Shown one piece after another: positions 45,420 to 53,858 of a stretch of 64,000 nucleotides of DNA (position 1 is the first letter of the stretch; the number at the start of each line of letters is the position of its first letter). The notes beneath the pieces are model-generated. The model was not told the DNA's origin. It made no database searches and was given only the letters and a program-made list of their open reading frames with translations. Made by a program: the position numbers and the translations under genes. This stretch comes from Microbacterium neungamense. GTDB lineage: Bacteria > Actinomycetota > Actinomycetes > Actinomycetales > Microbacteriaceae. The stretch lies in assembly GCF_024971095.1 (NCBI RefSeq), contig NZ_CP069717.1, forward strand, positions 2,418,001-2,482,000. The letters are read 5' to 3'.

Positions 45420-46709
45420 TCACTCCGCAGGTGCCGGCGGCGCGCACACGGCGGCGTCGAGCACGGCCTGCTTGTACTGCTCGGCGGTGAAGGGCAGACC
45501 GAACTCGGGGGCGGTCTGCCCCGCTGCGGCCGGCGCCTTGGACGCGATCGCGGCGAGTTCCCACGCCAGGTACCCGGCGATGGCGCCGCCGGAGGTGGAG
45601 TTGTTCAGGGTCACCGCGACGGTGAAGCCGGTCTCCGGGTCGGCGTAGGCGGCGGTGGCGTAGCCGGGCGTCCAGCCGTGCTGGCCGATCATCGATCCGA
45701 CCAGGTAGCCGCCGCCGGTCGCCTGGTGCCAGGACGGCGCGCCGGGGCCGGCCGGCAGCGGGCTGCCGAAGCGGGCCGGCTCGGCCTTCTCCCCGCGCAG
45801 CGCCTGCCGGGCCTCGGCCTGGACGTAGCGCCCGAGCTCCTCGATGGTCGACACGGCGCCCGAGTCCGTGAAGCCCGTGCTCGCCGACATCCCGGTGATG
45901 TCCACGGGGGCGGCGCAGTCGTACCCGCCCTCGATCGCCGGCAGGTAGTAGCCCTTGAGCGCGGGAGCCGGCTGCGGCGGGGCGGCCTTGTCGCCGGGCA
46001 GCGACGTGCTCTCCAGGCCGAGCGGCCGGGTGACGTACTCGGCGATCAGCTGGGACGCGCTCTTGCCCGATTCGCGCTCCAGCGCCATCCCGAGCATCAG
46101 GTAGCCGGCATCCGAATCGCGGTACGCGGTTTTCGCCTCGCTGCGCGGCTGGCCCAGTCCGAAGCTCGCCAGCTGCAGCGGCGCCCACACCCGCTCCGGC
46201 GTGTTCAGCAGGTACGGCTTGACCTTCTCCTCCGAGGAGCCGGCGCCGCTCGTGCCATTGCACAGGTCGAGCAGGGTGATGTCGGCCATGTCGGCGACGC
46301 CGGGCACGTAGTCGGGCACCTTGCCGTCGAGCGGGATGAGCCCGTCGTCGGCCATGCCGTACAGCACGTCGCAGGTCATCAGCCGGGTGACGTCGGCGAT
46401 CCGGAAGGACATGTCGGTGGTCACCTCGGCATCGTCGCCCGCTCCCTGCGTGCCGACGCCGGTGACCCAGCTGCCGCTCCACGGCACCCACACGCCGACG
46501 ATGGCGCCGGATGCCCCGGCCGCCGCCATCGCCTCGTCGACCGCGGTCTGCAGCTGCGCCACGGTGTCCTCGGGCAGCCCGCCCTCCGCCTGAGGCGGCG
46601 GGGTGTACGTGACGGTCGGGTCGGCGGAGGTGCATCCGGTCAGGGTCAGCGCGAGAACGGCGGCGGCGCCGAGCACGGTGCGCAGACGGCGGGACGGACG
46701 ATGCGGCAT
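45420..46709 (-). CDS. Penicillin-binding/beta-lactamase-like lipoprotein with altered active site
   Basis: A 429-residue lipoprotein with the lipobox LTGC (C26). The body has the serine beta-lactamase / AmpH fold, with SGSWVTGVGTQ and TTDMSFRIADVTRLMTCDVL at the SxxK position, YRDSDAGYLMLGMALERE at the YxN position and SMIGQHGWTPGYATAAY at the HxG position. In the first motif the catalytic Ser and Lys should read FRIASVTK; here they are D106 and R109. The acyl-enzyme chemistry should be impossible, so a binding or scaffolding role in the envelope is more likely. ATG 46709 chosen for the signal peptide. A GTGA overlap links it to the EamA gene. Confidence 0.82.
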   Translation of the reverse strand: MPHRPSRRLRTVLGAAAVLALTLTGCTSADPTVTYTPPPQAEGGLPEDTVAQLQTAVDEAMAAAGASGAIVGVWVPWSGSWVTGVGTQGAGDDAEVTTDMSFRIADVTRLMTCDVLYGMADDGLIPLDGKVPDYVPGVADMADITLLDLCNGTSGAGSSEEKVKPYLLNTPERVWAPLQLASFGLGQPRSEAKTAYRDSDAGYLMLGMALERESGKSASQLIAEYVTRPLGLESTSLPGDKAAPPQPAPALKGYYLPAIEGGYDCAAPVDITGMSASTGFTDSGAVSTIEELGRYVQAEARQALRGEKAEPARFGSPLPAGPGAPSWHQATGGGYLVGSMIGQHGWTPGYATAAYADPETGFTVAVTLNNSTSGGAIAGYLAWELAAIASKAPAAAGQTAPEFGLPFTAEQYKQAVLDAAVCAPPAPAE

Positions 46710-46796
46710 GAAGGGACCCCCAGGGACGATAGTTCCGAGTCTAGAACGCCGATCCTGAAAGGCCGGCATGCCCGCCGGGCCGGCATCCGTCGACGA

Positions 46797-48185
46797 TCAC
46801 GACGCCCCGGCGACCTGCCGCGCCTCCCACGCCTCGCGCATGAACCTGCGCACGTCGGGGTCGACGCGGATGTCGCTCGGCCGCAGCGGGCGGGTGAGGT
46901 AGAGCCCGTCCAAGGAGGTCAGCCGGGACAGCGCCACGTACGTCTGGCCCGGCGCGAACGCCCCCGAGCCGAGGTCGATCACGGCCTGGTCGTAGGTCTT
47001 GCCCTGCGACTTGTGGATGGTCACCGCCCACGCCAGCCGCAGCGGGAACTGGGTGAACTCGGCGACGACCTCGCGGCTGAGCGTCTTCGTCCCGGGGTTG
47101 TAGGCGTAGCGGAAGCGCTCCCACACCGCCGGTTCGACGTCGAACTCCTCACCGTCGACCTCGACACGGACGGTGCCGCCGAGGATGCGGGTGACCGTCC
47201 CGATCGAGCCGTTCACCCAGCGCGGCGGCTCGCCCGACATCGACGTGTCGTTGCGGAGGAACATCACCTGGGCGCCCACCTTCAGCTTGAGCTCCAGGTC
47301 GGCGGGGTGGTTCGCCTCGCCGCGTCCGAAGTCGCCGCTGACCTCCGCTCGGGCGGTCTGCTCGCGGCCGGGGAGCGCGGCGAGGTGGCGCCGGTTGATG
47401 GCGTTCACGATGTCGTTGCGGGTGGCGAGGGTGATGATCGGGGTCTCCCCCGGCTCGGGCTCGGGCGGGGTGCGCGCGCCCTGCGCGTTGAGCACGCCGG
47501 CGATCTCAGCGGTGACTCGGCCGTACCGTACGGCGTTCAGCATGGCCTTGAACCCGTCGTCGGACTGGCGGTGGATCTCGACCAGCTCGCGCACGTGCAG
47601 CTTCGCGCCGTGCGTACCGAGGTCGAGCATCGGGGCGTCCCCTGCGCCCGCTGACGGGGCGCCGCCGGTCCACACCTTGGCGTCGAAGAACCAGAACGAC
47701 CGGTAGTGGTCCTGGATGTAGCGCAGCTCGTCGCCGCGGGGCGGCACCGGGGCCAGCTGGTACGGGTCGCCGAACATCACCACCTGCACGCCGCCGAACG
47801 GCTCGGCCCGCCGCCCGCGTGCCTGCCGCAGCGAGCGGTCGATGGCGTCCATCAGGTCGGCGTTCACCATCGAGACCTCGTCGATCACGAGCGTCTCGAT
47901 CGCGTTGAGGATGCGGCGCGTGGCATCCGTCTGCTCGATCTCGCTCTCGGCGATGAGGCCGATCGGCAGGCGGAACAGCGAGTGGATGGTCTGCCCCTCG
48001 ACGTTCAGCGCGGCGACGCCGGTGGGGGCGCAGATCGCGATCTGCTTCTTCGTGTTCCACGCGAAGTGCTGCAGCAGCGTGGATTTGCCGGTGCCCGCCC
48101 TGCCGGTGATGAAGACGTGCTCGTGCGTGTCTTCGATGAGCCGGAACAGCTCCTGCTGCTCAGCGGAGAGGGCGGGGAGGGACAC
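46797..48185 (-). CDS. PIF1/RecD-type ATP-dependent DNA helicase
   Basis: A 462-residue helicase of the PIF1/RecD2-like SF1B group that unwinds DNA 5' to 3'. Walker A GRAGTGKST is at residues 28-36, LVIDEVSMVNADLMDAID is Walker B with motif II, FGDPYQLAPV is motif III, and WAVTIHKSQGKTYDQAVIDLG and QTYVALSRLTSLDGLYL are the C-terminal motifs V and VI. A SH3-like insert (KLKVGAQVMFLRNDTS) is typical of the family. Such genes are usually present once in actinobacteria and are of unclear but likely recombination or replication role. GTG 48185 follows a GGGGG ribosome-binding stretch. Confidence 0.88.
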   Translation of the reverse strand: MSLPALSAEQQELFRLIEDTHEHVFITGRAGTGKSTLLQHFAWNTKKQIAICAPTGVAALNVEGQTIHSLFRLPIGLIAESEIEQTDATRRILNAIETLVIDEVSMVNADLMDAIDRSLRQARGRRAEPFGGVQVVMFGDPYQLAPVPPRGDELRYIQDHYRSFWFFDAKVWTGGAPSAGAGDAPMLDLGTHGAKLHVRELVEIHRQSDDGFKAMLNAVRYGRVTAEIAGVLNAQGARTPPEPEPGETPIITLATRNDIVNAINRRHLAALPGREQTARAEVSGDFGRGEANHPADLELKLKVGAQVMFLRNDTSMSGEPPRWVNGSIGTVTRILGGTVRVEVDGEEFDVEPAVWERFRYAYNPGTKTLSREVVAEFTQFPLRLAWAVTIHKSQGKTYDQAVIDLGSGAFAPGQTYVALSRLTSLDGLYLTRPLRPSDIRVDPDVRRFMREAWEARQVAGAS

Positions 48186-48265
48186 GCCCCCATGGTAGGC
48201 CGAACGCGGCGGATGCGGGCCGCGCGTCACGGCGTCGTCCCAGCGCCCCCTCCTAGACTGACGCC

Positions 48266-49333
48266 ATGGAGCAGGCGAGGACGAGGACGCGACGTCGCGC
48301 CGGTCTCGCCTCCGATCTCACCATCCTCGGCATCGTCGGGGTGCTACTGCTCGCCGCCATCGCCGCCGGCGGCCTCTCGCTGTACCGCGACTTCTACGGG
48401 CCGTCCGCCTTCGTCGAGCGCTATCTGGACCTGCTGTCGTCCGGACGGGCGGCGGACGCGCTGCGCGTGCCGGGCGTGGCCGTCGACCGCGCCGCGCTGG
48501 AGGAGAACGGGATCGACGGCGCCGCCTCCGAGGCCCTGCTGCGCCGCGCGGCTCTCGCCCCGCTGGACGACGTGGAGATCGTGTCGGAGACCGAACAGGA
48601 CGGCTCCTTCCTGGTCACCGCCGATTTCCGGGCGGGCGGCGCGAAGGGCCGCACCACGTTCACGGTGGTGCAGGACGGCTGGGTCGGCGTCACCCCGAAC
48701 TGGAGCTTCGCGGTGAGCCCGCTCGCCGAGGTCGAGCTGCGGCTGCGCGGCGCCGACCGCTTCGCCGTGAACGGCTTCGAGGTCGACCGGCGGCAGGTGT
48801 CGGCGCAGGGGGCGGATGCCGATCCGCTCGAGCCGCTGCATCTGCTGGTGTTCACGCCCGGCGTGTACTCGGTCACCGTGGACACCGCGATCTCGCACAC
48901 CCCCGGGGTGAAGGTGCTCGCCGACACGCCCCTGGCCCGCACTCCCGTGGAGGTGCAGGCGCAGCCCACGGAGGAGTTCCGCGAGGTGGTGCAGCAGCGG
49001 GTCGAGGAGTTCCTCGAGGGCTGCACCACGCAGGAGGTGCTGCAGCCGACCGCCTGTCCGTTCGGGCTCACCGTGCGCAACCGGATCGCTTCGCCGCCGA
49101 AGTGGTCCATCGTGCAGCATCCGACCGTGACCGTCGTGCCCGACGGCGCGAACTGGGCGATCCCGCCCGCCGACGCCGTGGCTCACATCGAGGTCGACAT
49201 CCAGTCCCTGTTCGACGGGTCGATCGATCACGTGTCCGAGGACGTGCCGTTCCGCATCAACGGGACGATCGCGATCCTCCCGGACGGGTCGGCGTCCATC
49301 CGGGTCGGGTCGCCGGACGTCGAGAGCGACTGA
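48266..49333 (+). CDS. Membrane-anchored extracytoplasmic protein, unknown function
   Basis: A 355-residue protein with an Arg-rich cytosolic tail (TRTRRRAGLASD), one membrane helix (LTILGIVGVLLLAAIAAGGL), then a large external domain: a YRDFYGPSAFVERYLDLLSSG helix bundle and repeated beta segments. Two Cys (CTTQEVLQPTAC) may form a disulphide. It resembles the mostly uncharacterised actinobacterial exported proteins near helicase or cell-wall genes; I do not recognise a family. The gene ends 8 bp before the structured IS110 left end, so the element may have inserted just after its stop. Confidence 0.75.
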   Translation: MEQARTRTRRRAGLASDLTILGIVGVLLLAAIAAGGLSLYRDFYGPSAFVERYLDLLSSGRAADALRVPGVAVDRAALEENGIDGAASEALLRRAALAPLDDVEIVSETEQDGSFLVTADFRAGGAKGRTTFTVVQDGWVGVTPNWSFAVSPLAEVELRLRGADRFAVNGFEVDRRQVSAQGADADPLEPLHLLVFTPGVYSVTVDTAISHTPGVKVLADTPLARTPVEVQAQPTEEFREVVQQRVEEFLEGCTTQEVLQPTACPFGLTVRNRIASPPKWSIVQHPTVTVVPDGANWAIPPADAVAHIEVDIQSLFDGSIDHVSEDVPFRINGTIAILPDGSASIRVGSPDVESD

Positions 49334-49340
49334 CAGTGAT

Positions 49341-49565
49341 GATGGTGGTGGGAGCCCCGCAGCGGTTGTCCTGACTCAGCGACTGACTGACTACGGGTCT
49401 TGAACGCGATCTGTCGTTCGATCGCTGCGGGGCTGCCATGCACTCACCGTGCGAGGGTTGTGACCTCATAGGAGCCTGTGCCAGCAGGCACCCATCACTG
49501 TCTTGTCCGCTCGCTCTCGGATGGTGCGTGCCGTCCGATCGGAGAGTTGAGAGGAAGGGACGGCG
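49341..49565 (+). ncRNA. Candidate IS110 bridge RNA region
   Basis: The non-coding left part forms two large hairpins. The first has a perfect 12-bp stem, AGCCCCGCAGCG (49353-49364) with CGCTGCGGGGCT (49423-49434), closing a 58-nt loop. A small GCCTG/CAGGC hairpin (49474-49489) follows. The third pairs GGCACCCATC (49487-49496) with GATGG and GTGCC (49520-49532), with a TGC bulge. In IS110-group elements such as IS621 the region upstream of the recombinase encodes a bridge RNA with target- and donor-binding loops. Length and position fit; transcription is not demonstrated. Confidence 0.6.
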
Positions 49566-50621
49566 ATGACCACCATCGCACGAGAAGAGCAGCAGGACCA
49601 GGTCATGATCGTGGCGGGTATCGACACGCATGGCGATTCCCACACCGCGGCGGTCATCGACACCACCGGCCGGCTGCTCGGGAGCGCGCAGTTCCCCGCG
49701 AATCGTTCCGGTTATGCCGCGTTGCTGAGTTGGGCGTGTGCGTTCGGTGTGCTCGTGATCGCGGGGATCGAGGGCACCGGCGCATACGGTGCCGGTCTTG
49801 CCCGTCACCTGCGCGCTGCGGGTGTCGAGCTGCGGGAAGTGGACCGACCGGACCGGAAGTCGCGGCGCTTTGCCGGTAAGTCCGACCCGCTGGACGCGGA
49901 AGCTGCCGCCCGGGCAGCGTTGGCAGGCACACGATCGGGGATCCCGAAGGACCGAGCAGGGAAGGTGGAAGCGCTCCGCAATCTGCGGATCGCCAGGCGC
50001 AGCGCCGTGACCCAGCGCGCCGACTGTCAACGCCGGATGAAGGCGATCATCGTCACCGCACCCGACGCGCTCCGCGAACGGTTGCGGGGGCTGTCAGACC
50101 GGGAGCTGATCGAGGTATGTGCCGCTGCACGTCCCGACACCACACGCGCCGACGAACCCGAGCAGGCATCGAAGATCGCGCTGCGCGCTCTCGCACGCCG
50201 CCACCAGTCGCTGACCGCCGAGATCGCCGAACTCGACGCACTCATCGACCCTCTCGTCGCGGACATCAACCCGCGGCTGCTCGCCCTCAACGGGGTCGGC
50301 GCCGATGTCGCCGGGCAACTGCTCGTCACCGCTGGCGAGAACCCCGGCCGGCTCCGTTCCGAAGCCGCATTCGCGATGCTCTGCGGCGTCGCGCCCATCC
50401 CCGCCTCATCAGGCAAAACCCACCGACACCGCCTCAACCGCGGCGGCGACCGCCACGCGAACGCCGCGCTCTACCGCATCGTGCTCTGCCGGCTCCGCTG
50501 GGATCCCAGAACCCGCGCTTACGCCGCCCGACGCACCACCGAGGGCCTCTCGAAGAAGGACATCATCCGCTGCCTCAAACGCCTCATCGCCCGCGAGATC
50601 TACACCGCCCTCACCACTTGA
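49566..50621 (+). CDS. IS110-family transposase/recombinase
   Basis: A 351-residue recombinase. The N-terminal RuvC-like DEDD domain has D20 in VAGIDTHGDSHTAAV, E69 in IEGTGAYG, and D107/D110 in GKSDPLDAEAAARAAL. A helical linker follows (about 125-230). The C-terminal Tnp_20 domain starts near NGVGADVAGQLLVTAG and has the catalytic Ser region in PASSGKTHRHRLNRGGDRHAN. Both domains appear intact, so the element may still be active. Start at ATG 49566, preceded by GAGGAAGG. Confidence 0.95.
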   Translation: MTTIAREEQQDQVMIVAGIDTHGDSHTAAVIDTTGRLLGSAQFPANRSGYAALLSWACAFGVLVIAGIEGTGAYGAGLARHLRAAGVELREVDRPDRKSRRFAGKSDPLDAEAAARAALAGTRSGIPKDRAGKVEALRNLRIARRSAVTQRADCQRRMKAIIVTAPDALRERLRGLSDRELIEVCAAARPDTTRADEPEQASKIALRALARRHQSLTAEIAELDALIDPLVADINPRLLALNGVGADVAGQLLVTAGENPGRLRSEAAFAMLCGVAPIPASSGKTHRHRLNRGGDRHANAALYRIVLCRLRWDPRTRAYAARRTTEGLSKKDIIRCLKRLIAREIYTALTT

Positions 50622-50686
50622 CATCCATAGGAGCATCGCACCCGGGCCGAGGCCGGGGCAGGGGCGCGGGCTCACGTCGCGAGTGG

Positions 50687-51140
50687 CTACTCCAAGTCTT
50701 CAGCAGCCAGCGTCTCAGGGAGCTTGTCTCCCTCCTCGAACGGACCGTGAACAAACATGCCGTCCTGCTGAGCGTAGATCCCGGCCGACCCTCCCGTGAC
50801 GTAGAAGTGGCCTGCTACCTCACCTTCCAGCATCGACGGTGTAAGGAACAACAGATAACGCTTCCCTTCCTCCAGGTAGGGGAAGGGCGCGACGTCTCCT
50901 GGAACACCCAACTGTCACACGATCACAGTGTCTCCGGAAACGGCGGGCGCTTCGGAAAGCGACGAAGCGAGGCTCGGGGGCTCGAAAGAGGTGATGACGG
51001 CCGCCGTTGACAGAGTCTCTCGAAACTTCCCATCGATGATGTTCTGGTCATCGATCTCCACCACACCGATGAAGGAGCTGGCGGCCGCAAGCGAGTCGAC
51101 GCTTTCGAACAGCTCGTGACGTGAACCTTCGTTGTGCGTC
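50687..51140 (-). pseudogene. Hypothetical protein gene with nonsense codon and lost 5' end
   Basis: The minus-strand frame reads HELFESVDSLAAASSFIGVVEI, then SEAPAVSGDTVIV, a TGA at 50915-50917, and continues in the same frame as QLGVPGDVAPFPYLEEGKRY and LLFLTPSMLEG to a stop at 50687. The two halves clearly belong together: one CGA-to-TGA-like change broke them. No start or N-terminal region is present; at about 51140 the frame meets the end of a secreted-protein remnant. I do not recognise the family, although the GKRYLLFL segment is common in exported hypothetical proteins. Codon use is less GC-rich than the surroundings. Confidence 0.65.
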
Positions 51141-51300
51141 ACTGGTCCCGATTCCAGGTGACTGTTCCGGTGGCCGTCGGCCACGTGCACCCCGTCGTCG
51201 TATATGCGGCCGCAGGGCTGGCCGGTAACACGACAGCCAGAACAATCCCAAGCACTGCCACCATGGCGGCATCGCGTCTATAACCTCGCCTGGCTTTCAT
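51139..51300 (-). pseudogene. 5' remnant of a secreted protein
   Basis: ATG 51300 starts a 53-residue frame: basic ARRGYRRD, hydrophobic MVAVLGIVLAVVLPASPAAA (a signal peptide with an ASPAAA cleavage site) and the mature start YTTTGCTWPTATGTVTW, ending at a TGA after NRDQ. This start resembles matrixin-like metalloproteases of actinobacteria, which are several hundred residues long. Everything downstream of the first 20 mature residues is missing, replaced by the gene at 50687-51140. Non-functional. Confidence 0.6.
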
Positions 51301-51419
51301 CGGCGCACCCCCCGAGCAGCTCCCCGCTCCGGAAGCTGGCACCACTGAGGAACCACCACAAGAGTTCAGTGGTTTGCTCACACAGGCCCTGGTCCACCTT
51401 CTTCTCTGCCACACGTGCC

Positions 51420-53495
51420 TCAGCGCCGCTCGCGCTCCGCGATGCGCCGGTCCCGCTCGGCGATCTCGGCGAGCCGGGCGTTGTACTCCGCCAGCTCGGC
51501 GTCGCCGGTGCGGTCGGCGTGCCGGTCGCGGCGGCGCTGCAGCCGGGCATCCGATCGCGACCACTGGATCGCGACCGTGATCGCCAGGATCAACGTGGGG
51601 ATCTCGCCGATCGACCACGCGATGCCGCCGCCGACGTACTGGTCCTCGTACGGCGTCGGGCCCCAGGTGCGCCCCATGGCGCCGAACCACTCCGCGACCA
51701 TGAGCCCCTCCTGCATCATGATCGCGATGCCGAAGAAGGCATGCATGGCCATCACCGCGATCAGCGTGATCAGGCGGCCCGGATACGGCAGCCGGTACGG
51801 GACCGGGTCGGCGCCGATCAGGCTCATCACGAACAGGTAGCCGGAGAGCAGGAAGTGGATCACCATCCACTCGTGCCCGAGGTGCTCGTATATCGCCCAC
51901 CGGACGAGGTCGGTGAAGTAGAACGCCCACAGCGACCCGATGAAGATCGCGGCGGCGACGAGCGGCTGCGTGATCACACGCGCGAACGGGGAGTGCACCG
52001 CCCACATGATCCACTCCCTGCCGCCGCGGGTGCCGTCCTCGCGCTTGTGGATGGCGCGCAGCGCCAGGGTGATCGGGGCCCCCGCGACGAGGAGCAGCGG
52101 GATCGCCATGCTCAGCATCATGTGCCCCAGCATGTGGATGCTGAACAGGTACTCCTGGTAGGCGTTGATCGGGCCGCAGGTGACCCACACCAGCAGGAGC
52201 ATGCCGAGGGTCCAGAGAACTGTGCGGTGGACCGGCCACCGGTCGCCGCGGCGGTGCAGCCGCCACACGCCGGCGGCGTACAGGAACAGGCCGAAGCCGG
52301 CGGCCACCAACCAGAGGATGTCGATGTCCCAGGCGGTGAACCAGCGGTCCAGGGTGAGCTCGGGGGGCAGCGGGGAGCGGGTGAGCCGCTCGGCCGGCGT
52401 CTGCGCGGCCGGGGCCTCCTCGCCGACCGGCGGCGGCGTGCGGGCGAGCGCGGCGGCAGCGCCGGAGGCCAGGCCCATCAGGGCGAGCTCGCCGAGGATG
52501 AGGGTCCAGAAGGCGCGGCGGGGGCGGGCGGCCGCGCCGCCGCGGGTGCCGCGGGTGCCGCGGGTGCCGTCATCCAGGTGCGGGATGAGCCGCATCCGGT
52601 ACCACGCGCCGAACAGGCCGAGGCCGGCGAGCAGCGCTGCTTTGGCGAGCAGGATGCCGCCGTACGGGCTCCACAGCTGGCTCCACGTGCCGAGGGCGAC
52701 GACGCTGCGGGCGATGCCCGACACCGCGACCACCGCGAACGCGGCGAGCGCGATGCTCGAATAGCGGCGGATCAGGGCCGGGAGGTCGATCCGGTCGGCA
52801 TCCGTCCGGCTCGCGCCCCGGCCGGCATCCGTCCGCGACGATGCGCGACCCGGGGCCGGGCGGAGCACGACGAGCAGGATCACGCCGCCGAGCCACGCCG
52901 CCGCGCCGACGGTGTGCAGCAGGATGGCGTTCACAGCGACGGTGTGGCCGGCGAGGTCGCCGGAGTGCCCCTGCGTGGCCATCGGCAGGAGCGCGGCGGC
53001 GGCGAGCGCAGCGGTGAGCAGGGTGCCGGTCCAGCCGCGCCAGGCGAACGCCATCACGGTGATCACCGCCCCCATCAGCGTGGTGATCAGCCACGCCTGG
53101 CCGAGCGGGATCTCGAGCAGGAAGCTGCCCAACTGCTCGCCGAAGGCGCGGTCGGCGGTGAGGCGAGGGTTGAACGCGGCCATGAAGGTGAGGAAGCCGG
53201 AGAGGCCGGATGCCACCGTGAACACGGCGGCGCCTACGGATGCCGTGTCGACGGCGACCTCGAACGGGCGCGTCTGCGTGCGCAGGGCGAACAGCGCCAG
53301 GCTGAGCGATCCGAGCATGGCCGCGGCACCGAGGTTGCTGACCAGTTTCGCCGCCGGGAGGCCCCACAGCACGACCGGGCCCGGATCGAGCAGGATCGGG
53401 GCGTTCGCTCCGCCGCCGAACAGCAGCGCCGCCACGAGGGCCGCCGCCGAGGCGGCGACGAGGATCGCGAGGCCCGCGACGCGGTAGGGGTTCAC
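51420..53495 (-). CDS. CopD-CtaG fusion, copper transport and cytochrome oxidase assembly protein
   Basis: A 691-residue polytopic protein with two domains. Residues 1-340 are CopD-like (VVLWGLPAAKLVSNLGAAAMLGSL, then HTVGAAAWLGGVILLVVLRPA and LAAFAVVAVSGIARSVVAL), thought to move copper across the membrane. Residues 380-640 match the CtaG/caa3 assembly family (AWDIDILWLVAAGFGLFLYA, SIHMLGHMMLSMAIPLLLVAGAP, MAMHAFFGIAIMMQ). The C-terminus is a charged coil (LAEYNARLAEIAERDRRIAERERR). Fusion of the two is common in actinobacteria and should couple copper import with insertion in the Cu sites of oxidase. Start ATG 53495. Confidence 0.9.
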   Translation of the reverse strand: MNPYRVAGLAILVAASAAALVAALLFGGGANAPILLDPGPVVLWGLPAAKLVSNLGAAAMLGSLSLALFALRTQTRPFEVAVDTASVGAAVFTVASGLSGFLTFMAAFNPRLTADRAFGEQLGSFLLEIPLGQAWLITTLMGAVITVMAFAWRGWTGTLLTAALAAAALLPMATQGHSGDLAGHTVAVNAILLHTVGAAAWLGGVILLVVLRPAPGRASSRTDAGRGASRTDADRIDLPALIRRYSSIALAAFAVVAVSGIARSVVALGTWSQLWSPYGGILLAKAALLAGLGLFGAWYRMRLIPHLDDGTRGTRGTRGGAAARPRRAFWTLILGELALMGLASGAAAALARTPPPVGEEAPAAQTPAERLTRSPLPPELTLDRWFTAWDIDILWLVAAGFGLFLYAAGVWRLHRRGDRWPVHRTVLWTLGMLLLVWVTCGPINAYQEYLFSIHMLGHMMLSMAIPLLLVAGAPITLALRAIHKREDGTRGGREWIMWAVHSPFARVITQPLVAAAIFIGSLWAFYFTDLVRWAIYEHLGHEWMVIHFLLSGYLFVMSLIGADPVPYRLPYPGRLITLIAVMAMHAFFGIAIMMQEGLMVAEWFGAMGRTWGPTPYEDQYVGGGIAWSIGEIPTLILAITVAIQWSRSDARLQRRRDRHADRTGDAELAEYNARLAEIAERDRRIAERERR

Positions 53496-53526
53496 CCTCC
53501 CAGCCTACGGACCCGGAGGACGCGCG

Positions 53527-53554
53527 AAGGCCGCCCCCGGAAGGGGACGGCCTT
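53527..53554. terminator. Hairpin terminator after the HU gene
   Basis: AAGGCCG-C-CCC pairs with GGG-G-A-CGGCCTT around a CGGAA loop (53527-53554), 16 bp beyond the HU stop. It also lies 31 bp upstream of the CopD-CtaG start, insulating the two genes. Confidence 0.7.
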
Positions 53555-53570
53555 CGTGCGAACTGCGGTC

Positions 53571-53858
53571 TTACTTGACGGCAGCCTTGAGCTTGGAGCC
53601 CGCGGTCACCTTGACGCGCTTGCCGGCCGGGATCTTGATCTCGGCGCCGGTCTGCGGGTTGCGGCCGGTGCGAGCAGCGGTCTCGACCTGCTCGAACGAG
53701 ATCCAGCCCGGGATCGAGACCTTGCTGCCCTTGGCGACGGCGTCGGAGACGGTGCCGAAGAGCGAGTCGAGGACGCGCGAGACGGTGGCCTGGCTCTCGC
53801 CGGTGGCGGAAGCGATGCTCGCGACGAGCTCGGTCTTGGTGATGGACTTGTCAGCCAT
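53571..53858 (-). CDS. hup: HU-family histone-like DNA-binding protein
   Basis: A 95-residue HU protein: MADKSITKTELVASIASATG, then QATVSRVLDSLFGTVSDAVAKG and the beta-arm region ISFEQVETAARTGRNPQTGAEI, with the conserved RNPQTG, and a final KVTAGSKLKAAVK. It lacks the Lys/Ala-rich tail of mycobacterial HupB, so it is the short form. It bends and compacts DNA as a homodimer. Start ATG 53858 is set by the conserved N-terminus and GGAGG; the longer frame to 54026 is spurious. Monocistronic with a terminator. Confidence 0.96.
   Translation of the reverse strand: MADKSITKTELVASIASATGESQATVSRVLDSLFGTVSDAVAKGSKVSIPGWISFEQVETAARTGRNPQTGAEIKIPAGKRVKVTAGSKLKAAVK

Larger units (their letters stand above)
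49334..50640 (+). mobile_element. IS110-family insertion sequence
   Basis: The element comprises a 232-bp structured non-coding left part and one recombinase gene (49566-50621), the IS110 layout. No terminal inverted repeats are seen, as expected for this family. The motif CATAGGAGC occurs both in the left part (49467-49475) and just after the gene (50626-50634), so the right end lies near or beyond 50635. Exact ends cannot be fixed without an empty site. Flanking genes are unrelated to it; two broken cargo-like genes follow. Confidence 0.8.

Noticed and set aside
44281..46635. 784-residue minus-strand frame
   Set aside because: Shadow of the lipoprotein and EamA genes; no family motifs.
49566..51300. 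Composite transposon
   Set aside because: Only one IS copy is present; the genes to its right are broken and there is no second element.
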